This document shows positions 25,327 through 34,559 of a stretch of DNA of 64,000 nucleotides, piece after piece. The stretch lies in assembly GCF_017309385.1 (NCBI RefSeq), contig NZ_JAFJMJ010000001.1, forward strand, positions 124,001-188,000, in the 5' to 3' direction. The stretch is from Amycolatopsis sp. 195334CR (GTDB taxonomy: Bacteria > Actinomycetota > Actinomycetes > Mycobacteriales > Pseudonocardiaceae). Within the stretch, counting starts at the first letter, position 1. Each line of letters opens with the position of its first letter. The position numbers and the translations under genes are program-made. The notes under the pieces are model-generated. The model was not told the DNA's origin and ran no database searches. It saw nothing but the letters and a program-made list of their open reading frames with translations.

Positions 25327-26529
25327 GTGACTGCTCGTTCTGGCGAGCCCCTCACCGTCGTGGGGCTCATCTCGGGCACGTCGATCGATGGCATCGACGT
25401 GGCCGCCGCCCGGTTGTGCGCCGAGGACGGCGAACTGGCGCTGACCCCGATCGCCGAGACGGAGATCCCCTACCCCGACGAGCTCCGCGAGCGGTTGCTC
25501 GGCGCACTGCCGCCGAACCCGTGCACCGCGGAGGAGCTCACCCGGCTGGACACGCTGGTCGGCCAGTCCTTCGCCGAGGCGGCCGCCACCGGCGTCGAGC
25601 TCGCGGGCGGCGCGGACCTGATCGCGTCGCTCGGGCAGACGGTGTTCCACTGGGTCGAGCACGGACGGGCCCGCGGCACGCTGCAACTCGGCCAGCCCGC
25701 GTGGATCGCCGAACGCACCGGCCTGCCCGTGGTGGCCGACCTGCGCACCCGCGACGTCGCGGCGGGCGGGCACGGCGCGCCGCTGGCCAGCACGCTCGAC
25801 CAGCTCTGGCTGCGCGGGCTCGCCGAAGACAGCGGGAAGACAGCGGTCGGGCTCAACATCGGCGGCATCGCCAACATCACCGTGGTGCGCGCGGACACCG
25901 GCGCGCTGGCCTACGACACCGGACCGGGCAACGCGCTGCTCGACCTCGCCGCCGCCGAGGTCAGCGGGCAGCGCAGCGACTTCGGCGGCCGGCTCGCCGC
26001 CGCCGGTCGTGTCCACTCCGGACTGCTGGACCGGTTGCTCGCCGATCCCTACTACGCCGCTCCCCCGCCGAAAAGCACCGGCAAGGAACATTTCCACACC
26101 GATTACCTGCACACCCACATCGGCGATCTTTCGCTTTCCGGAGAAGATCTTCTCGCCACCCTCACGGAACTGACCGCGACCACCATCGCCGCCGAATGCG
26201 CCCGCCACGAAGCGGGCACCGTGGTGGCTTCCGGCGGCGGCGTGGAGAACCCGGCGCTGATGCGCGCACTCGCCGCGCGGCTCACCGCCGAACTGCGCAC
26301 GAGCGACGAACTCGGCCTGCCCCGCGCGGCCAAAGAGGCTTACCTGACCGCGTTGCTGGGCTGGCTGACCTGGCACGGACAGCCGGCGAACCTGCCGAGC
26401 GCCACCGGCGCCGCGGGCCCGCGACTGCTCGGCAGCATCACGCCCGGTGCGCACCCGGCGGCGCTCCCGCCCCCTTTGCCCGCGGTCATTACCCGTTTGC
26501 GTATAGCGCCGCGGGGTAAAACACGGTAG
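25327..26529 (+). CDS. anmK: Anhydro-N-acetylmuramic acid kinase
   Basis: A 400-residue ASKHA-fold kinase converting 1,6-anhydro-MurNAc and ATP to MurNAc-6-phosphate during cell-wall recycling. The N-terminal phosphate loop GLISGTSIDGIDVAA is present, and further motifs are LGQTVFHW, NIGGIANITV (near residue 178), DTGPGNALLDLA and the SGGGVENPALM adenosine motif. The C-terminus is slightly extended. It is followed nine bases later by a sodium:solute symporter gene, so an uptake-and-phosphorylation operon is likely. Confidence 0.93.
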   Translation: MTARSGEPLTVVGLISGTSIDGIDVAAARLCAEDGELALTPIAETEIPYPDELRERLLGALPPNPCTAEELTRLDTLVGQSFAEAAATGVELAGGADLIASLGQTVFHWVEHGRARGTLQLGQPAWIAERTGLPVVADLRTRDVAAGGHGAPLASTLDQLWLRGLAEDSGKTAVGLNIGGIANITVVRADTGALAYDTGPGNALLDLAAAEVSGQRSDFGGRLAAAGRVHSGLLDRLLADPYYAAPPPKSTGKEHFHTDYLHTHIGDLSLSGEDLLATLTELTATTIAAECARHEAGTVVASGGGVENPALMRALAARLTAELRTSDELGLPRAAKEAYLTALLGWLTWHGQPANLPSATGAAGPRLLGSITPGAHPAALPPPLPAVITRLRIAPRGKTR

Positions 26530-26538
26530 GAGATGTCA

Positions 26539-28113
26539 ATGCGCGCAGTCGACCTCGCGATAATCGCGATCTTTCTGGTGGGGATGCCGGTACTCGGCAT
26601 CGTGATCGGCGGCCGGCAGAAGTCCGGTAACGACTATTTCGTCGGCGAGGGCAAGATCTCGTGGTGGGTGGCCTGCCTCTCGGTGGTGTCGGCGGAAACG
26701 TCGACGCTGACCGTGTTGTCGGTGCCCACGGTCGCCTACATAGCCACGCCCGGTGCGGGCGGGATGACCTATTTGTCGCTGGCGATCGGGTACATCCTCG
26801 GTCGCATCGTGGTTTCTTTCGTGCTGCTGCCCCGGTACGTGGCGGGCAACCTGGTGACCGCGTACGCCTTCCTCGGCAAGCGGTTCGGCAGCGGGCTGCA
26901 GGGCACCGCCTCGGTGACCTTCCTGCTCACCCGCACCGCGGCCGACGGGATCCGGCTGTTCGCCACCGCGATCCCGGTGAAGGTGGTGCTCGGCGCGTAC
27001 GGCCTGAACGTGTCGTACTGGGCGATCGTGATCGCGCTCGGCATCGCGATGGTGATCTACAGCTTCTTCGGCGGGGTGCGCGCCGTGGTGTGGGTCGACG
27101 CCATCCAGATGCTCTGGTACGTGCTCGGCGGCATCGTGGTGATCTGGGTGCTGGCGGCCAACCTGCCCGACGGCTGGTTCTCGCGAGCCGTCGACGCGAA
27201 CAAGTTCCAGTTGCTCGACTTCTCGTCGAACCCGCTGACCGGGCAGTACGCGATCATCACCGCGGTGATCGGTGGCGCGGTGCTGTCGATGGCCTCGCAC
27301 GGGTCCGACCAGCTGATCGTGCAGCGCCTCCAGGCCACGAACGACCTGCGCGCGGCGCAGAAGGCGCTGATCGCCTCGGGCGTGGTGGTGTTCCTGCAGT
27401 TCGCGCTGTTCCTGTTCATCGGCGTGATGCTGTGGGCGTTCTACAACGGACTGGACCCGGTCAAGCAACTGGGGCTGAACACGAACGACGAACTGTTCGC
27501 GAACTACATCGTGACCGAGCTGCCCAGCGGGTTGTCGGGCTTCGTGATCGCCGGGATCCTCGCCGCCGCACTGAGTTCCTCGCTCGGCGCGCTGGCGTCC
27601 TCGACGGTCACCGATGTGTACGAACGGGTCATCGGCAGGCAACTGTCCGATGAGGAGCGACTGAAGCAGGGTCGCATCTGGACGATCATCTGGGCCGGGA
27701 TCCTGATCGTGTTCGCCGGTTTCTTCGCCTCGTTCACCTCGACCAGCGACCCGATCGTGGTGCAGGCGCTGGGCATCACCGGGTACACCTACGGCGCGCT
27801 GCTCGGCGCGTTCCTGCTCGGGCTGCTGATCAAGAAGGCGCGGCAGCCGGACGCGATCGCCGCCTTCGTGGTCACCGTGCTGGTGATGGCGTTCGTGATC
27901 CTCGGGGTGAAGTTCGACAAGGCGAGCGGTGCGCTGCTCGGCGTGGACTTCTCGAAGGCGGGCGGGAACAACGTGGCGCTGGCGTTCCCGTGGTACACGC
28001 TGGCCGGGGTGATCATCACCCTGATCGTGGGCGGCCTGCTCTCGCTGCGGCACTCGACGCCGGACCCGAAGTCGGCCGAAGCCACCGCCGCCCCGGTCGA
28101 CAAGGCGGCTTAG
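26539..28113 (+). CDS. Sodium:solute symporter (probable anhydro-MurNAc or sugar uptake)
   Basis: A 524-residue SSS-family membrane protein with a LeuT-like fold. Family features are the first helix AIIAIFLVGMPVLGIVIGGR followed by NDYFVGEGKISWWVACLSVVSAETST, then FGGVRAVVWVDAIQM and the sodium-site region GILAAALSSSLGALASS (near residue 335). The ATG at 26539 is preferred because an AGGAG lies six bases before it; the in-frame ATG at 26533 is too close to that site. Linkage to anmK suggests anhydromuropeptide sugar as substrate, by inference. Confidence 0.85.
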   Translation: MRAVDLAIIAIFLVGMPVLGIVIGGRQKSGNDYFVGEGKISWWVACLSVVSAETSTLTVLSVPTVAYIATPGAGGMTYLSLAIGYILGRIVVSFVLLPRYVAGNLVTAYAFLGKRFGSGLQGTASVTFLLTRTAADGIRLFATAIPVKVVLGAYGLNVSYWAIVIALGIAMVIYSFFGGVRAVVWVDAIQMLWYVLGGIVVIWVLAANLPDGWFSRAVDANKFQLLDFSSNPLTGQYAIITAVIGGAVLSMASHGSDQLIVQRLQATNDLRAAQKALIASGVVVFLQFALFLFIGVMLWAFYNGLDPVKQLGLNTNDELFANYIVTELPSGLSGFVIAGILAAALSSSLGALASSTVTDVYERVIGRQLSDEERLKQGRIWTIIWAGILIVFAGFFASFTSTSDPIVVQALGITGYTYGALLGAFLLGLLIKKARQPDAIAAFVVTVLVMAFVILGVKFDKASGALLGVDFSKAGGNNVALAFPWYTLAGVIITLIVGGLLSLRHSTPDPKSAEATAAPVDKAA

Positions 28114-28123
28114 GTCCCGTGCA

Positions 28124-28170
28124 GTGAATGTGGCTTTCACAGCGTCTGGCGCAGTGAAAGCCACATTCAC
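28124..28170. repeat. Palindromic repeat copy 2
   Basis: Two perfect 17-bp arms (28124-28140 and 28154-28170) flank a 13-nt loop. The arms match copies at 11641 and 35134. The loop is the exact reverse complement of the copy 3 loop, so copies 2 and 3 are the same element in opposite orientation. It lies between the convergent symporter gene and the gene ending at 28176 and would serve as a bidirectional terminator. Confidence 0.85.
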
Positions 28171-28175
28171 CGCGT

Positions 28176-28967
28176 TCAGGGGATGGCGGGGTGGACGCGG
28201 TCCGAGAGCGAGCCGACGAAGCGGGCGCGGCCGGTTTCCTGCCATTCCACCGGTACTCCGATCCGGCTGACCGGGCGGCGCAGGCCGTCGGGCAGTTCGG
28301 TGTCCGGGATGACCAGCAGCCTGCTCATCCGGCGGCGCAGTTCGGTGAGCTGTTCGGCGCCGGTGAGGAGTTGGGTCCACTCGGCCTCGGGGATCATCCG
28401 GTCCGCGTTCTGCAGCACGGTCGCGTCGGCGGTGGCCCAGGAGACGGGGGACGCCTCGAAGTTCCACCAGGTGTCCCGGCGGCCGGGACCGACGAACCCG
28501 TGCATGACGCACGGGACCCACTGGCCGGGCACGAACTGCGTGCCCTCGCGGGCGCGGAACGAAATCAGCCGGTAGGCGAAGCGCGGTGGTGAGACCGGGT
28601 CGCGCGAGATGTCGCCGAGGACCAGGATTTCGACCTTGCCGTCGGCCTGCTGGACCACCACGCCCGGGACGAGCTGCCCACCACGGAAGGGCTTGACCGC
28701 GTGCTCGGCGCGGAAGCCGCGCACCACCGCGTACAGCCCGGCGAGGACCACGAGCACGCCCAGCACCACCGACCACCACCGCCCGTCGGCGATGGCCCAC
28801 CAGCCCAGCGCGACCAGCACCACCCCGGCCACCAGGCCGACGGCCACCGCGATGGCCCTGGCGTGGATGTTGGGGCTGCTCGCGCGCAGCTGGTCGGCAT
28901 CGATCGGAGCGTCGAAGAATCGCCGCGGGTCACCCGCCGGCCACGCTGACTCACTCACCCGGGGCAT
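28176..28967 (-). CDS. Membrane protein of unknown function
   Basis: A 263-residue protein with two closely spaced transmembrane helices (about residues 36-60 and 65-86) and a soluble C-terminal domain of about 170 residues. The domain has VPGVVVQQADGKVEILVLGDIS, RAREGTQFVPGQWVPCVMHGF and a helical LTELRRRMSRLLVIPD segment. I do not recognise it with confidence; it may belong to the DUF3239 group of actinobacterial membrane proteins. Single gene, convergent with the symporter and divergent from a lipoprotein gene. Confidence 0.65.
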   Translation of the reverse strand: MPRVSESAWPAGDPRRFFDAPIDADQLRASSPNIHARAIAVAVGLVAGVVLVALGWWAIADGRWWSVVLGVLVVLAGLYAVVRGFRAEHAVKPFRGGQLVPGVVVQQADGKVEILVLGDISRDPVSPPRFAYRLISFRAREGTQFVPGQWVPCVMHGFVGPGRRDTWWNFEASPVSWATADATVLQNADRMIPEAEWTQLLTGAEQLTELRRRMSRLLVIPDTELPDGLRRPVSRIGVPVEWQETGRARFVGSLSDRVHPAIP

Positions 28968-29061
28968 CCTGCCAGAACAATCACCGACAGCGGGTCACGA
29001 TTTTCGAACCACTCCACTAAAGTCATGACGGACGGTGACTCTGGCAGGGGACGCGACGGTC

Positions 29062-29574
29062 ATGGCGGGATCCGGCACGGTGTTCCTGACGGCAGTGGCC
29101 TGCGCCTTCGCCCTCGGCGCCTGCGGGAGCCCCGGCAGCCGGTGGAGCGAACTCACCCGGCGGCCGGACATCGACGAGGCCGTGGCGCGGTACGGAGAAC
29201 TGACGAACGAGATCGCCGGTGCACTCAGCGCCAAATTCGGCCTGCCCCCGTGGGAAACCGCGGACGATCGCGATCCGGGCTGCGCCGACTTCCCCGAGGC
29301 GGCTCCCGGGGACGCCCTGACCTCGACCCGGACGAGCAGCACCCCGGCGAGGATCCCGCCGGACCAGTGGCCGCGGGCCGCGATCACCGTCGAGCGAACG
29401 GCTTCAGCCCACGGGTTCACCATCGACGACCTCGGCTCACGCAGCGTCAGCTTCCACGACGCCTACGCCGCGAAGCTCACGGTCGACGCCACTTCGGAGA
29501 GCACCACCATCCGCGTGCGGACCGGCTGTCACCTGCTTCCCGAGGCGAAGCAGCGCGCATCCCGCGCTCCTTAG
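29062..29574 (+). CDS. Putative lipoprotein (LppA-like)
   Basis: A protein of about 170 residues with a hydrophobic N-terminus ending in a lipobox-like LGAC (FALGACGSPG), so probably a lipid-anchored exported protein. The signal lacks the usual positive charges, which is odd. The mature part (YGELTNEIAGALSAKFGLPPW and a late GCHLLP) resembles the LppA family of mycobacterial lipoproteins, but weakly. The ATG at 29062 has an AGGGGA site; a GTG at 29035 is an alternative. It overlaps the VOC gene tail-to-tail by four bases. Confidence 0.55.
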   Translation: MAGSGTVFLTAVACAFALGACGSPGSRWSELTRRPDIDEAVARYGELTNEIAGALSAKFGLPPWETADDRDPGCADFPEAAPGDALTSTRTSSTPARIPPDQWPRAAITVERTASAHGFTIDDLGSRSVSFHDAYAAKLTVDATSESTTIRVRTGCHLLPEAKQRASRAP

Positions 29575-29948
29575 CCGGCTCGTTCGGCGGCGCTGCGGAG
29601 TACGCAGAACTCGTTGCCCTCGGGGTCGGCGAGCACGACCCAGCCCGAGCCGTCCGGTTCGCGGCGGTCCGCGACCAGGGTGGCGCCGAGGGCCAGGAGG
29701 CGCTCGGTTTCCTCTTCGCGCGTGGTTTCGGGGCGGAGGCAGAGGTGGAGCCGGTTCTTCTGCGCGGTTTTCGCCTCGGGGACCTGGTTGAAGTGCAGGA
29801 TGGGGCCGTCGGGGAGCATCACCTCCGTCTCCTCGTCACCCGGATTGTCCTCCGGGTGGAGCGGGAAGCCGGTCACCTCGCTCCAGAAGCGAGCCAGTTC
29901 GTAGGCGTTGACCGCGTCGATCGCGACGTTCTGCAGCTGGGAAACCAT
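29571..29948 (-). CDS. VOC-superfamily (glyoxalase-like) protein
   Basis: A 125-residue single VOC module: QNVAIDAVNAYELARFWSEVTGFPL at the N-terminus and GSGWVVLADPEGNEFCVLRS at the C-terminus, the latter carrying the DPEGNEF metal-site motif. Such proteins bind divalent metals and act as lyases, dioxygenases or binding proteins for drugs. The ATG at 29948 starts the conserved strand; the longer frame to 29984 is unlikely. It lies 42 bases downstream of smc on the same strand. Confidence 0.82.
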   Translation of the reverse strand: MVSQLQNVAIDAVNAYELARFWSEVTGFPLHPEDNPGDEETEVMLPDGPILHFNQVPEAKTAQKNRLHLCLRPETTREEETERLLALGATLVADRREPDGSGWVVLADPEGNEFCVLRSAAERAG

Positions 29949-29990
29949 GCGGAGACGGTGCCGCAAGCCGGGGCGTGGCGCCACCGGTTT

Positions 29991-32900
29991 TCAGGCGGGG
30001 GACTCCTCGGTGGCCACCTCGGGCTCAGGTTCGGAGGCAGCCTCGGCCACCGCTTCAGGCGCGGCTTCCGGTGCTACCTCGGCCCCCGGCGCAGCTTCCG
30101 GCTCGACCTCCGGCTCAGGCTCGGCCTCAGCCAGCGCCGCAGCTTCCCGCTCGGAGGCGGCTTCGGCCACCGCCTCAGGCGCGGCTTCGGCTACCGGCGC
30201 GGCTTCCGGCTCGGAAGCGGCTTCGGCCACCGGCTCAGCCTCCGGCTCCGGCGCGGTTTCCGGCGCAGGCTCGGCCACCGGCGCGGCTTCCGTGGCTTCG
30301 GCCATCGGCGCGGGCTCCGGCGTGGCGGCGGCTGAAGGCGCCTCGGGCTCGGGCGGGGGCGAGGCGGGCGCCTCGGCTTCCGGCGCCGCAACCGCGGCCG
30401 CGGGCGCCGCCGCTCGTGCGGGCGGCGGCTTCGGGTCGTTCCGGAGGCGTTGCGAGATCACCTTCGTGATGCCGTCGCCCTGCATGCTCACGCCGTACAG
30501 CGCGTCGGCGATCTCCATCGTCGGCTTCTGGTGGGTGATGATGATCAGCTGCGAACTCTCCCGCAGCTGCTCCAGCAGCCCGATCAGCCGGCGCATGTTC
30601 GTGTCGTCCAGCGCCGCCTCGACCTCGTCCATCACGTAGAACGGCGACGGCCTCGCGCGGAAGATGGCCACCAGCATCGCCACCGCGACCAGCGACTTCT
30701 CCCCACCCGACAACAACGACAGCCGCTTGACCTTCTTGCCGGGGGGCCGCGCCTCCACGTCGACGCCGGTGGCGAGCAGGTCGTCCGGCTCGGTGAGCAC
30801 CATCCGCCCGTCCCCGCCGGGGAACAGCACCGAGAACACGATCTCGAACTCGCGCGCCACGTCCTCGTAGGCGGTGCTGAACACCTCGAGGATCTTGTCG
30901 TCGACCTCCTTGATCACCGTCAGCAGGTCCTTGCGCGTCGCCTTCAGGTCCTCCAGCTGGGTGGACAGGAACTTGTAGCGCTCCTCCAGCGCGGCGAACT
31001 CCTCCAGCGCCAGCGGGTTGACCTTGCCGAGCAGCGTCAGGTCGCGTTCGGCGCGCTTGGCCCGCCGCTGCTGCGTCGGCCGGTCGAACGGGATCGGCTG
31101 CGGCGCGCTGACCTGCTCGCCGCGCTCCTTCGCCGCCTCGTACTCGGCGATCTCGCCGGCGCTCGGCGGCACCGGCACCTCCGGGCCGTACTCCGCGACC
31201 AGGTCCTCGAGCCCGATGCCGAAGTCCTCGGCGATCTTGCCTTCCAGCGTTTCCAGCCGCAGCCGCTGCTCGGCCCGCAGCACCTCGTCGCGGTGCACCG
31301 CGTCGGTCAGCTTCTCCAGTTCACCGGCGAACTCCCGGACCTTGCCGCGCACCTGCGCGAGCATGGTCTCCCGGCGCTGCCGCTCCCCCTGGATCTCGTC
31401 GCGCTCGGCGGCGGCCCGCTGCACGGACACCTCGATCCGGTCCAGCGCGTACTCACCGGCCTCGACCACGGCCGCGGCGATCTCCGCGCCACGCTCCCGC
31501 GCCTCGCGCGCCTTCGCCGCGCGCTCCCGCGCCTGCCGCTCGTTGAACGCCGCGCGCCGCAGAGACTCGGCCTTGCCCGCCAGCCCGCGCGACCGCTCCT
31601 CGGCGGTCCGCAACGCGAGCCGTGCCTCGACCTCCTCCTGCCGCAACGCCGCCAGGTCGTCCTTCGCCTGGTCGCGCTCGGAAGTGTCGGGATCCTCGTC
31701 GACCGGCTGCTCGGCCACGGCGTCCAGCCGTTCCTCCAGCTCAGCCAGCTGCGCAAGCGCTTGCTCCCGGGTGCGCTCCACCTTCGCGCGCTGCTCGCGC
31801 AGGCGGGTCACCTCGGCCTCGGCGGACCGCGCCGCCTGCTGCACCCGGTTGAGCCGCTCCGACGACCGCGCGCGGCGGACCTTCGCCTCGCCCAGCGCTT
31901 CCTTCGCCTGCCCGACCTCTTCGCGCCGCGCCTGCTGCTCGGCCCGCGCGCCTTCGAGTTCGGCGGTGGTGCGCTCCAGGCTGCGTTCCGCGGCGGCCAG
32001 GCGGTTCTGCGCCTCGTCGACGGCCGCCTGCACCTCGATCACGCTCTCCTGGCGCGCGGAGCCGCCCATCGCCCAGTGCGCGCCGAACACGTCACCGTCG
32101 GCGGTGACCGTGCTGACCGACGGATCCACCGCGACCAGCCGCCGCGCCGTCTCCAGATCGTCCACAATGGCCACTCGGGCCAGCGCCCGCTCGACCGCGG
32201 GCCGCAGCGCGACCGGCGCGGTGACCACCTCGCGCGCCCAGCGCGCCCCCGGCGGCAGGCTCGGCCAGCTCGCGGTGTCCACTGTGTACTCGTCGCTGCC
32301 GAGCAGGATGCCGGCGCGGCCGGATTCGTTGCTCTTCAACAGCTTCAGCGCGGCCAGCGCGTCCTCGCCACCGGTCACCGCGATCGCGTCGGCGACCGGG
32401 CCGAGCGCGGCGGCCAGCGCCACCTCGTGCCCCGGCTCGACGGTGAGCAGCGCGGCCACCGAACCGAGCAGGCCGGGCAGCTGGTCGGCGGCACCGAGCA
32501 GCACGCCGGCGCCGTCCTTGCGGCGCAAGCCCATCGACAGCGCGTCGACGCGGGCCTTCTCCGAAGCGATCTCGCGCTCGGCCGAACGCTCGGCCTTGAC
32601 CAGTTCCTCGACCCGGGCCTTCGCCGCGTTGTTCGCCTCGACGGCACGGTCGTGGCGGCCCTGCAGATCGGCGTCGTCGGACTCCTCGACCCCGCCCTCG
32701 GTCTGGGCCAGCTCCAGTTCCTCGGCGGCGATCTCGGCACGCTCACCGGCTTCGTCGATCGACACGGTGAGCCGGTCGATCTCGTCGGAGGTGGCGCCGT
32801 TCTTGCTGCGCAGCGCCTCCACCTGACCGGTCAGCTTGGCCAGGCCCTCGCGGCGGTCGGCGATCGCGCGGACCGCGGCCATGTGCGCGCGTTCGGCCGC

Positions 32901-34010
32901 CTGCACCTGGTGTTCGAGCTGCTCACGCCGCTGGATGGTCTCCGAGAGCAGCATCCTGGCTTCTTCGACGGCCTCGGCCAGCTCCTGCTCGCGTTCGGCG
33001 ACCTGCTCCGCCTCGGCGAGCAGTTCCTCGGGGTCGCGGCCGCCGGAATGCGCGTCGGGTGCGGCGGAGAGGTGGCGCTGCCGTTCGACCGCCAGCCGGA
33101 CCGTGCCGCGCAACCGCTCGGCCAGCGCGGACAGCTTGTACCAGGTCTCCTGGGCCGCGGTCAGCCGCGGCGCGTCCTCGGCGAGCGAGCCCTCCAGCTC
33201 GTTCTCCTGCGCGGTGACGATCTCCAGCGCCTGCTCGACCTCGTGGCGGCGGGCGCGGGCGGCGTGCTCGTCGGCCTCCTCCTTGGCCAGCGTGGCGCGC
33301 TGGGTGACCAGGTCGTCGGCGAACAGGCGCAGCCGCGAATCCCGCAGTTCGGACTGCACGGCCTGGGCCTTGCGCGCGATCTCGGCCTGCTTGCCCAGCG
33401 GCTTGAGCTGGCGGCGCAGCTCGGTGGTGAGGTCGCCGAGCCGGTCGAGGTTGGTCTGCATCGCGTTCAGCTTCCGCAGCGCCTTTTCCTTGCGCTTGCG
33501 GTGCTTGAGCACGCCGGCCGCCTCTTCGATGAAGGCGCGGCGCTCCTCCGGCTTGGCCTCCAGGATCTGGGCGAGCTGGCCCTGCCCGACGATGACGTGC
33601 ATCTCGCGGCCGATACCGGAGTCCGACAGCAGTTCCTGCACGTCCATCAGGCGGCACGTGCTGCCGTTGATCTCGTACTCGCTGGCGCCGTCGCGGAACA
33701 TGCGGCGGGTGATCGAGACCTCGGTGTAGTCGATCGGGAGCGCGCCGTCGGAGTTGTCGATGGTGAGGCTGACCTCGGCGCGCCCGAGCGGGGCGCGGCC
33801 GGAGGTGCCGGCGAAGATGACGTCCTCCATCTTGCCGCCGCGCAGGTCCTTGGCGCCCTGCGTGCCCATCACCCAGCGCAGCGCGTCGAGCACGTTGGAC
33901 TTGCCGGAGCCGTTGGGGCCGACCACGCAGGTGATCCCGGGCTCGAACCGCAGCGTGGTCGCCGAGGCGAAGGACTTGAAGCCCTTGAGCGTCAGGCTCT
34001 TGAGGTGCAC
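29991..34010 (-). CDS. smc: Chromosome segregation ATPase SMC with long Ala/Glu/Pro tail
   Basis: A 1339-residue condensin subunit that organises and segregates the chromosome with ScpA and ScpB. The N-terminal head has Walker A GPNGSGKSNV (residues 31-40) after LKGFKSFASATTL; two long coiled coils flank the hinge (near 520-690, including GVLLGAADQLPGLLGSV). The C-terminal head has the LSGGEKSLVAVAMLVAIFRA signature and FYVMDEVEAALDD Walker B. About 148 residues (1192-1339) then follow as a low-complexity Ala/Glu/Pro tail with repeated AEAASEPE units, absent from typical SMC (about 1190 residues). GTG start. Upstream is acyP, the usual actinobacterial neighbour. Confidence 0.96.
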   Translation of the reverse strand: MHLKSLTLKGFKSFASATTLRFEPGITCVVGPNGSGKSNVLDALRWVMGTQGAKDLRGGKMEDVIFAGTSGRAPLGRAEVSLTIDNSDGALPIDYTEVSITRRMFRDGASEYEINGSTCRLMDVQELLSDSGIGREMHVIVGQGQLAQILEAKPEERRAFIEEAAGVLKHRKRKEKALRKLNAMQTNLDRLGDLTTELRRQLKPLGKQAEIARKAQAVQSELRDSRLRLFADDLVTQRATLAKEEADEHAARARRHEVEQALEIVTAQENELEGSLAEDAPRLTAAQETWYKLSALAERLRGTVRLAVERQRHLSAAPDAHSGGRDPEELLAEAEQVAEREQELAEAVEEARMLLSETIQRREQLEHQVQAAERAHMAAVRAIADRREGLAKLTGQVEALRSKNGATSDEIDRLTVSIDEAGERAEIAAEELELAQTEGGVEESDDADLQGRHDRAVEANNAAKARVEELVKAERSAEREIASEKARVDALSMGLRRKDGAGVLLGAADQLPGLLGSVAALLTVEPGHEVALAAALGPVADAIAVTGGEDALAALKLLKSNESGRAGILLGSDEYTVDTASWPSLPPGARWAREVVTAPVALRPAVERALARVAIVDDLETARRLVAVDPSVSTVTADGDVFGAHWAMGGSARQESVIEVQAAVDEAQNRLAAAERSLERTTAELEGARAEQQARREEVGQAKEALGEAKVRRARSSERLNRVQQAARSAEAEVTRLREQRAKVERTREQALAQLAELEERLDAVAEQPVDEDPDTSERDQAKDDLAALRQEEVEARLALRTAEERSRGLAGKAESLRRAAFNERQARERAAKAREARERGAEIAAAVVEAGEYALDRIEVSVQRAAAERDEIQGERQRRETMLAQVRGKVREFAGELEKLTDAVHRDEVLRAEQRLRLETLEGKIAEDFGIGLEDLVAEYGPEVPVPPSAGEIAEYEAAKERGEQVSAPQPIPFDRPTQQRRAKRAERDLTLLGKVNPLALEEFAALEERYKFLSTQLEDLKATRKDLLTVIKEVDDKILEVFSTAYEDVAREFEIVFSVLFPGGDGRMVLTEPDDLLATGVDVEARPPGKKVKRLSLLSGGEKSLVAVAMLVAIFRARPSPFYVMDEVEAALDDTNMRRLIGLLEQLRESSQLIIITHQKPTMEIADALYGVSMQGDGITKVISQRLRNDPKPPPARAAAPAAAVAAPEAEAPASPPPEPEAPSAAATPEPAPMAEATEAAPVAEPAPETAPEPEAEPVAEAASEPEAAPVAEAAPEAVAEAASEREAAALAEAEPEPEVEPEAAPGAEVAPEAAPEAVAEAASEPEPEVATEESPA

Positions 34011-34080
34011 GCGGCCAATCCCTCTCGGTCCGGGCGCGACGGCCGGGGACTCGGTTCAATCGCCCGATGCTACCTGGGTG

Positions 34081-34101
34081 GCCTCCCGCCGCCGGGGAGG
34101 C
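34081..34101. terminator. Hairpin downstream of acyP
   Basis: A 7-bp stem (34081-34087 with 34095-34101) and seven-base loop lie just past the acyP stop on the reverse strand, within the 97-bp gap before smc. No T-tract follows, so smc could still be partly transcribed from the acyP promoter. Confidence 0.35.
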
Positions 34102-34107
34102 GGGCCG

Positions 34108-34395
34108 TCAGCGCTCGACGAAGGTGGTCAGGCCACCACGCGGAGTGCTCCAGCGCTCCACCACCGTGTCCACTCGACCGGGTGACCCACCGGACCGAAG
34201 GGCGGCCAGGAGCCGCTCACAGTGGTCCCGCCTACCCTCCGCTACCACCTCGACACGACCGTCGACCAGGTTGCCCGCGCTGCCGACCAAGCCGAGCTCC
34301 AGCGCCCGGCTGCGCGTCCACCAGCGGAAACCGACGCCCTGGACCTGTCCGTGCACCCACGCGGTGAGGCGCACGGCCTCCTGTTCCTCGCTCAC
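34108..34395 (-). CDS. acyP: Acylphosphatase
   Basis: A 95-residue enzyme hydrolysing acyl phosphates such as carbamoyl and 1,3-bisphosphoglycerate. The signature [21 protein letters not shown] carries the phosphate-binding Arg, and the catalytic Asn is in [16 protein letters not shown]. The GTG at 34395 gives the usual family length; longer frames extend far upstream without similarity. It precedes smc as in many actinobacteria. Confidence 0.9.
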   Translation of the reverse strand: MSEEQEAVRLTAWVHGQVQGVGFRWWTRSRALELGLVGSAGNLVDGRVEVVAEGRRDHCERLLAALRSGGSPGRVDTVVERWSTPRGGLTTFVER

Positions 34396-34559
34396 GAACC
34401 CATCGTGCCCTACGTCGGCAAATACCATGCGGCTACCCTGCGTCAACATCTGGGGACGGTTCGCTCGCACAGGGTCATCCGACGGTGATACGGTCCCCTG
34501 CGGATCCGGCGCCTGGAGTGCGCGTCCGGGTTCCACCACCCGCATCGCAAGGAGAACCA

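Noticed and set aside
30450..34367. Very long open frame opposite smc (about 1300 codons)
   Set aside because: It is antisense to a clear SMC gene, has Leu/Arg/Gly-rich composition without domains, and is explained by high GC keeping stops out of the complementary frame.
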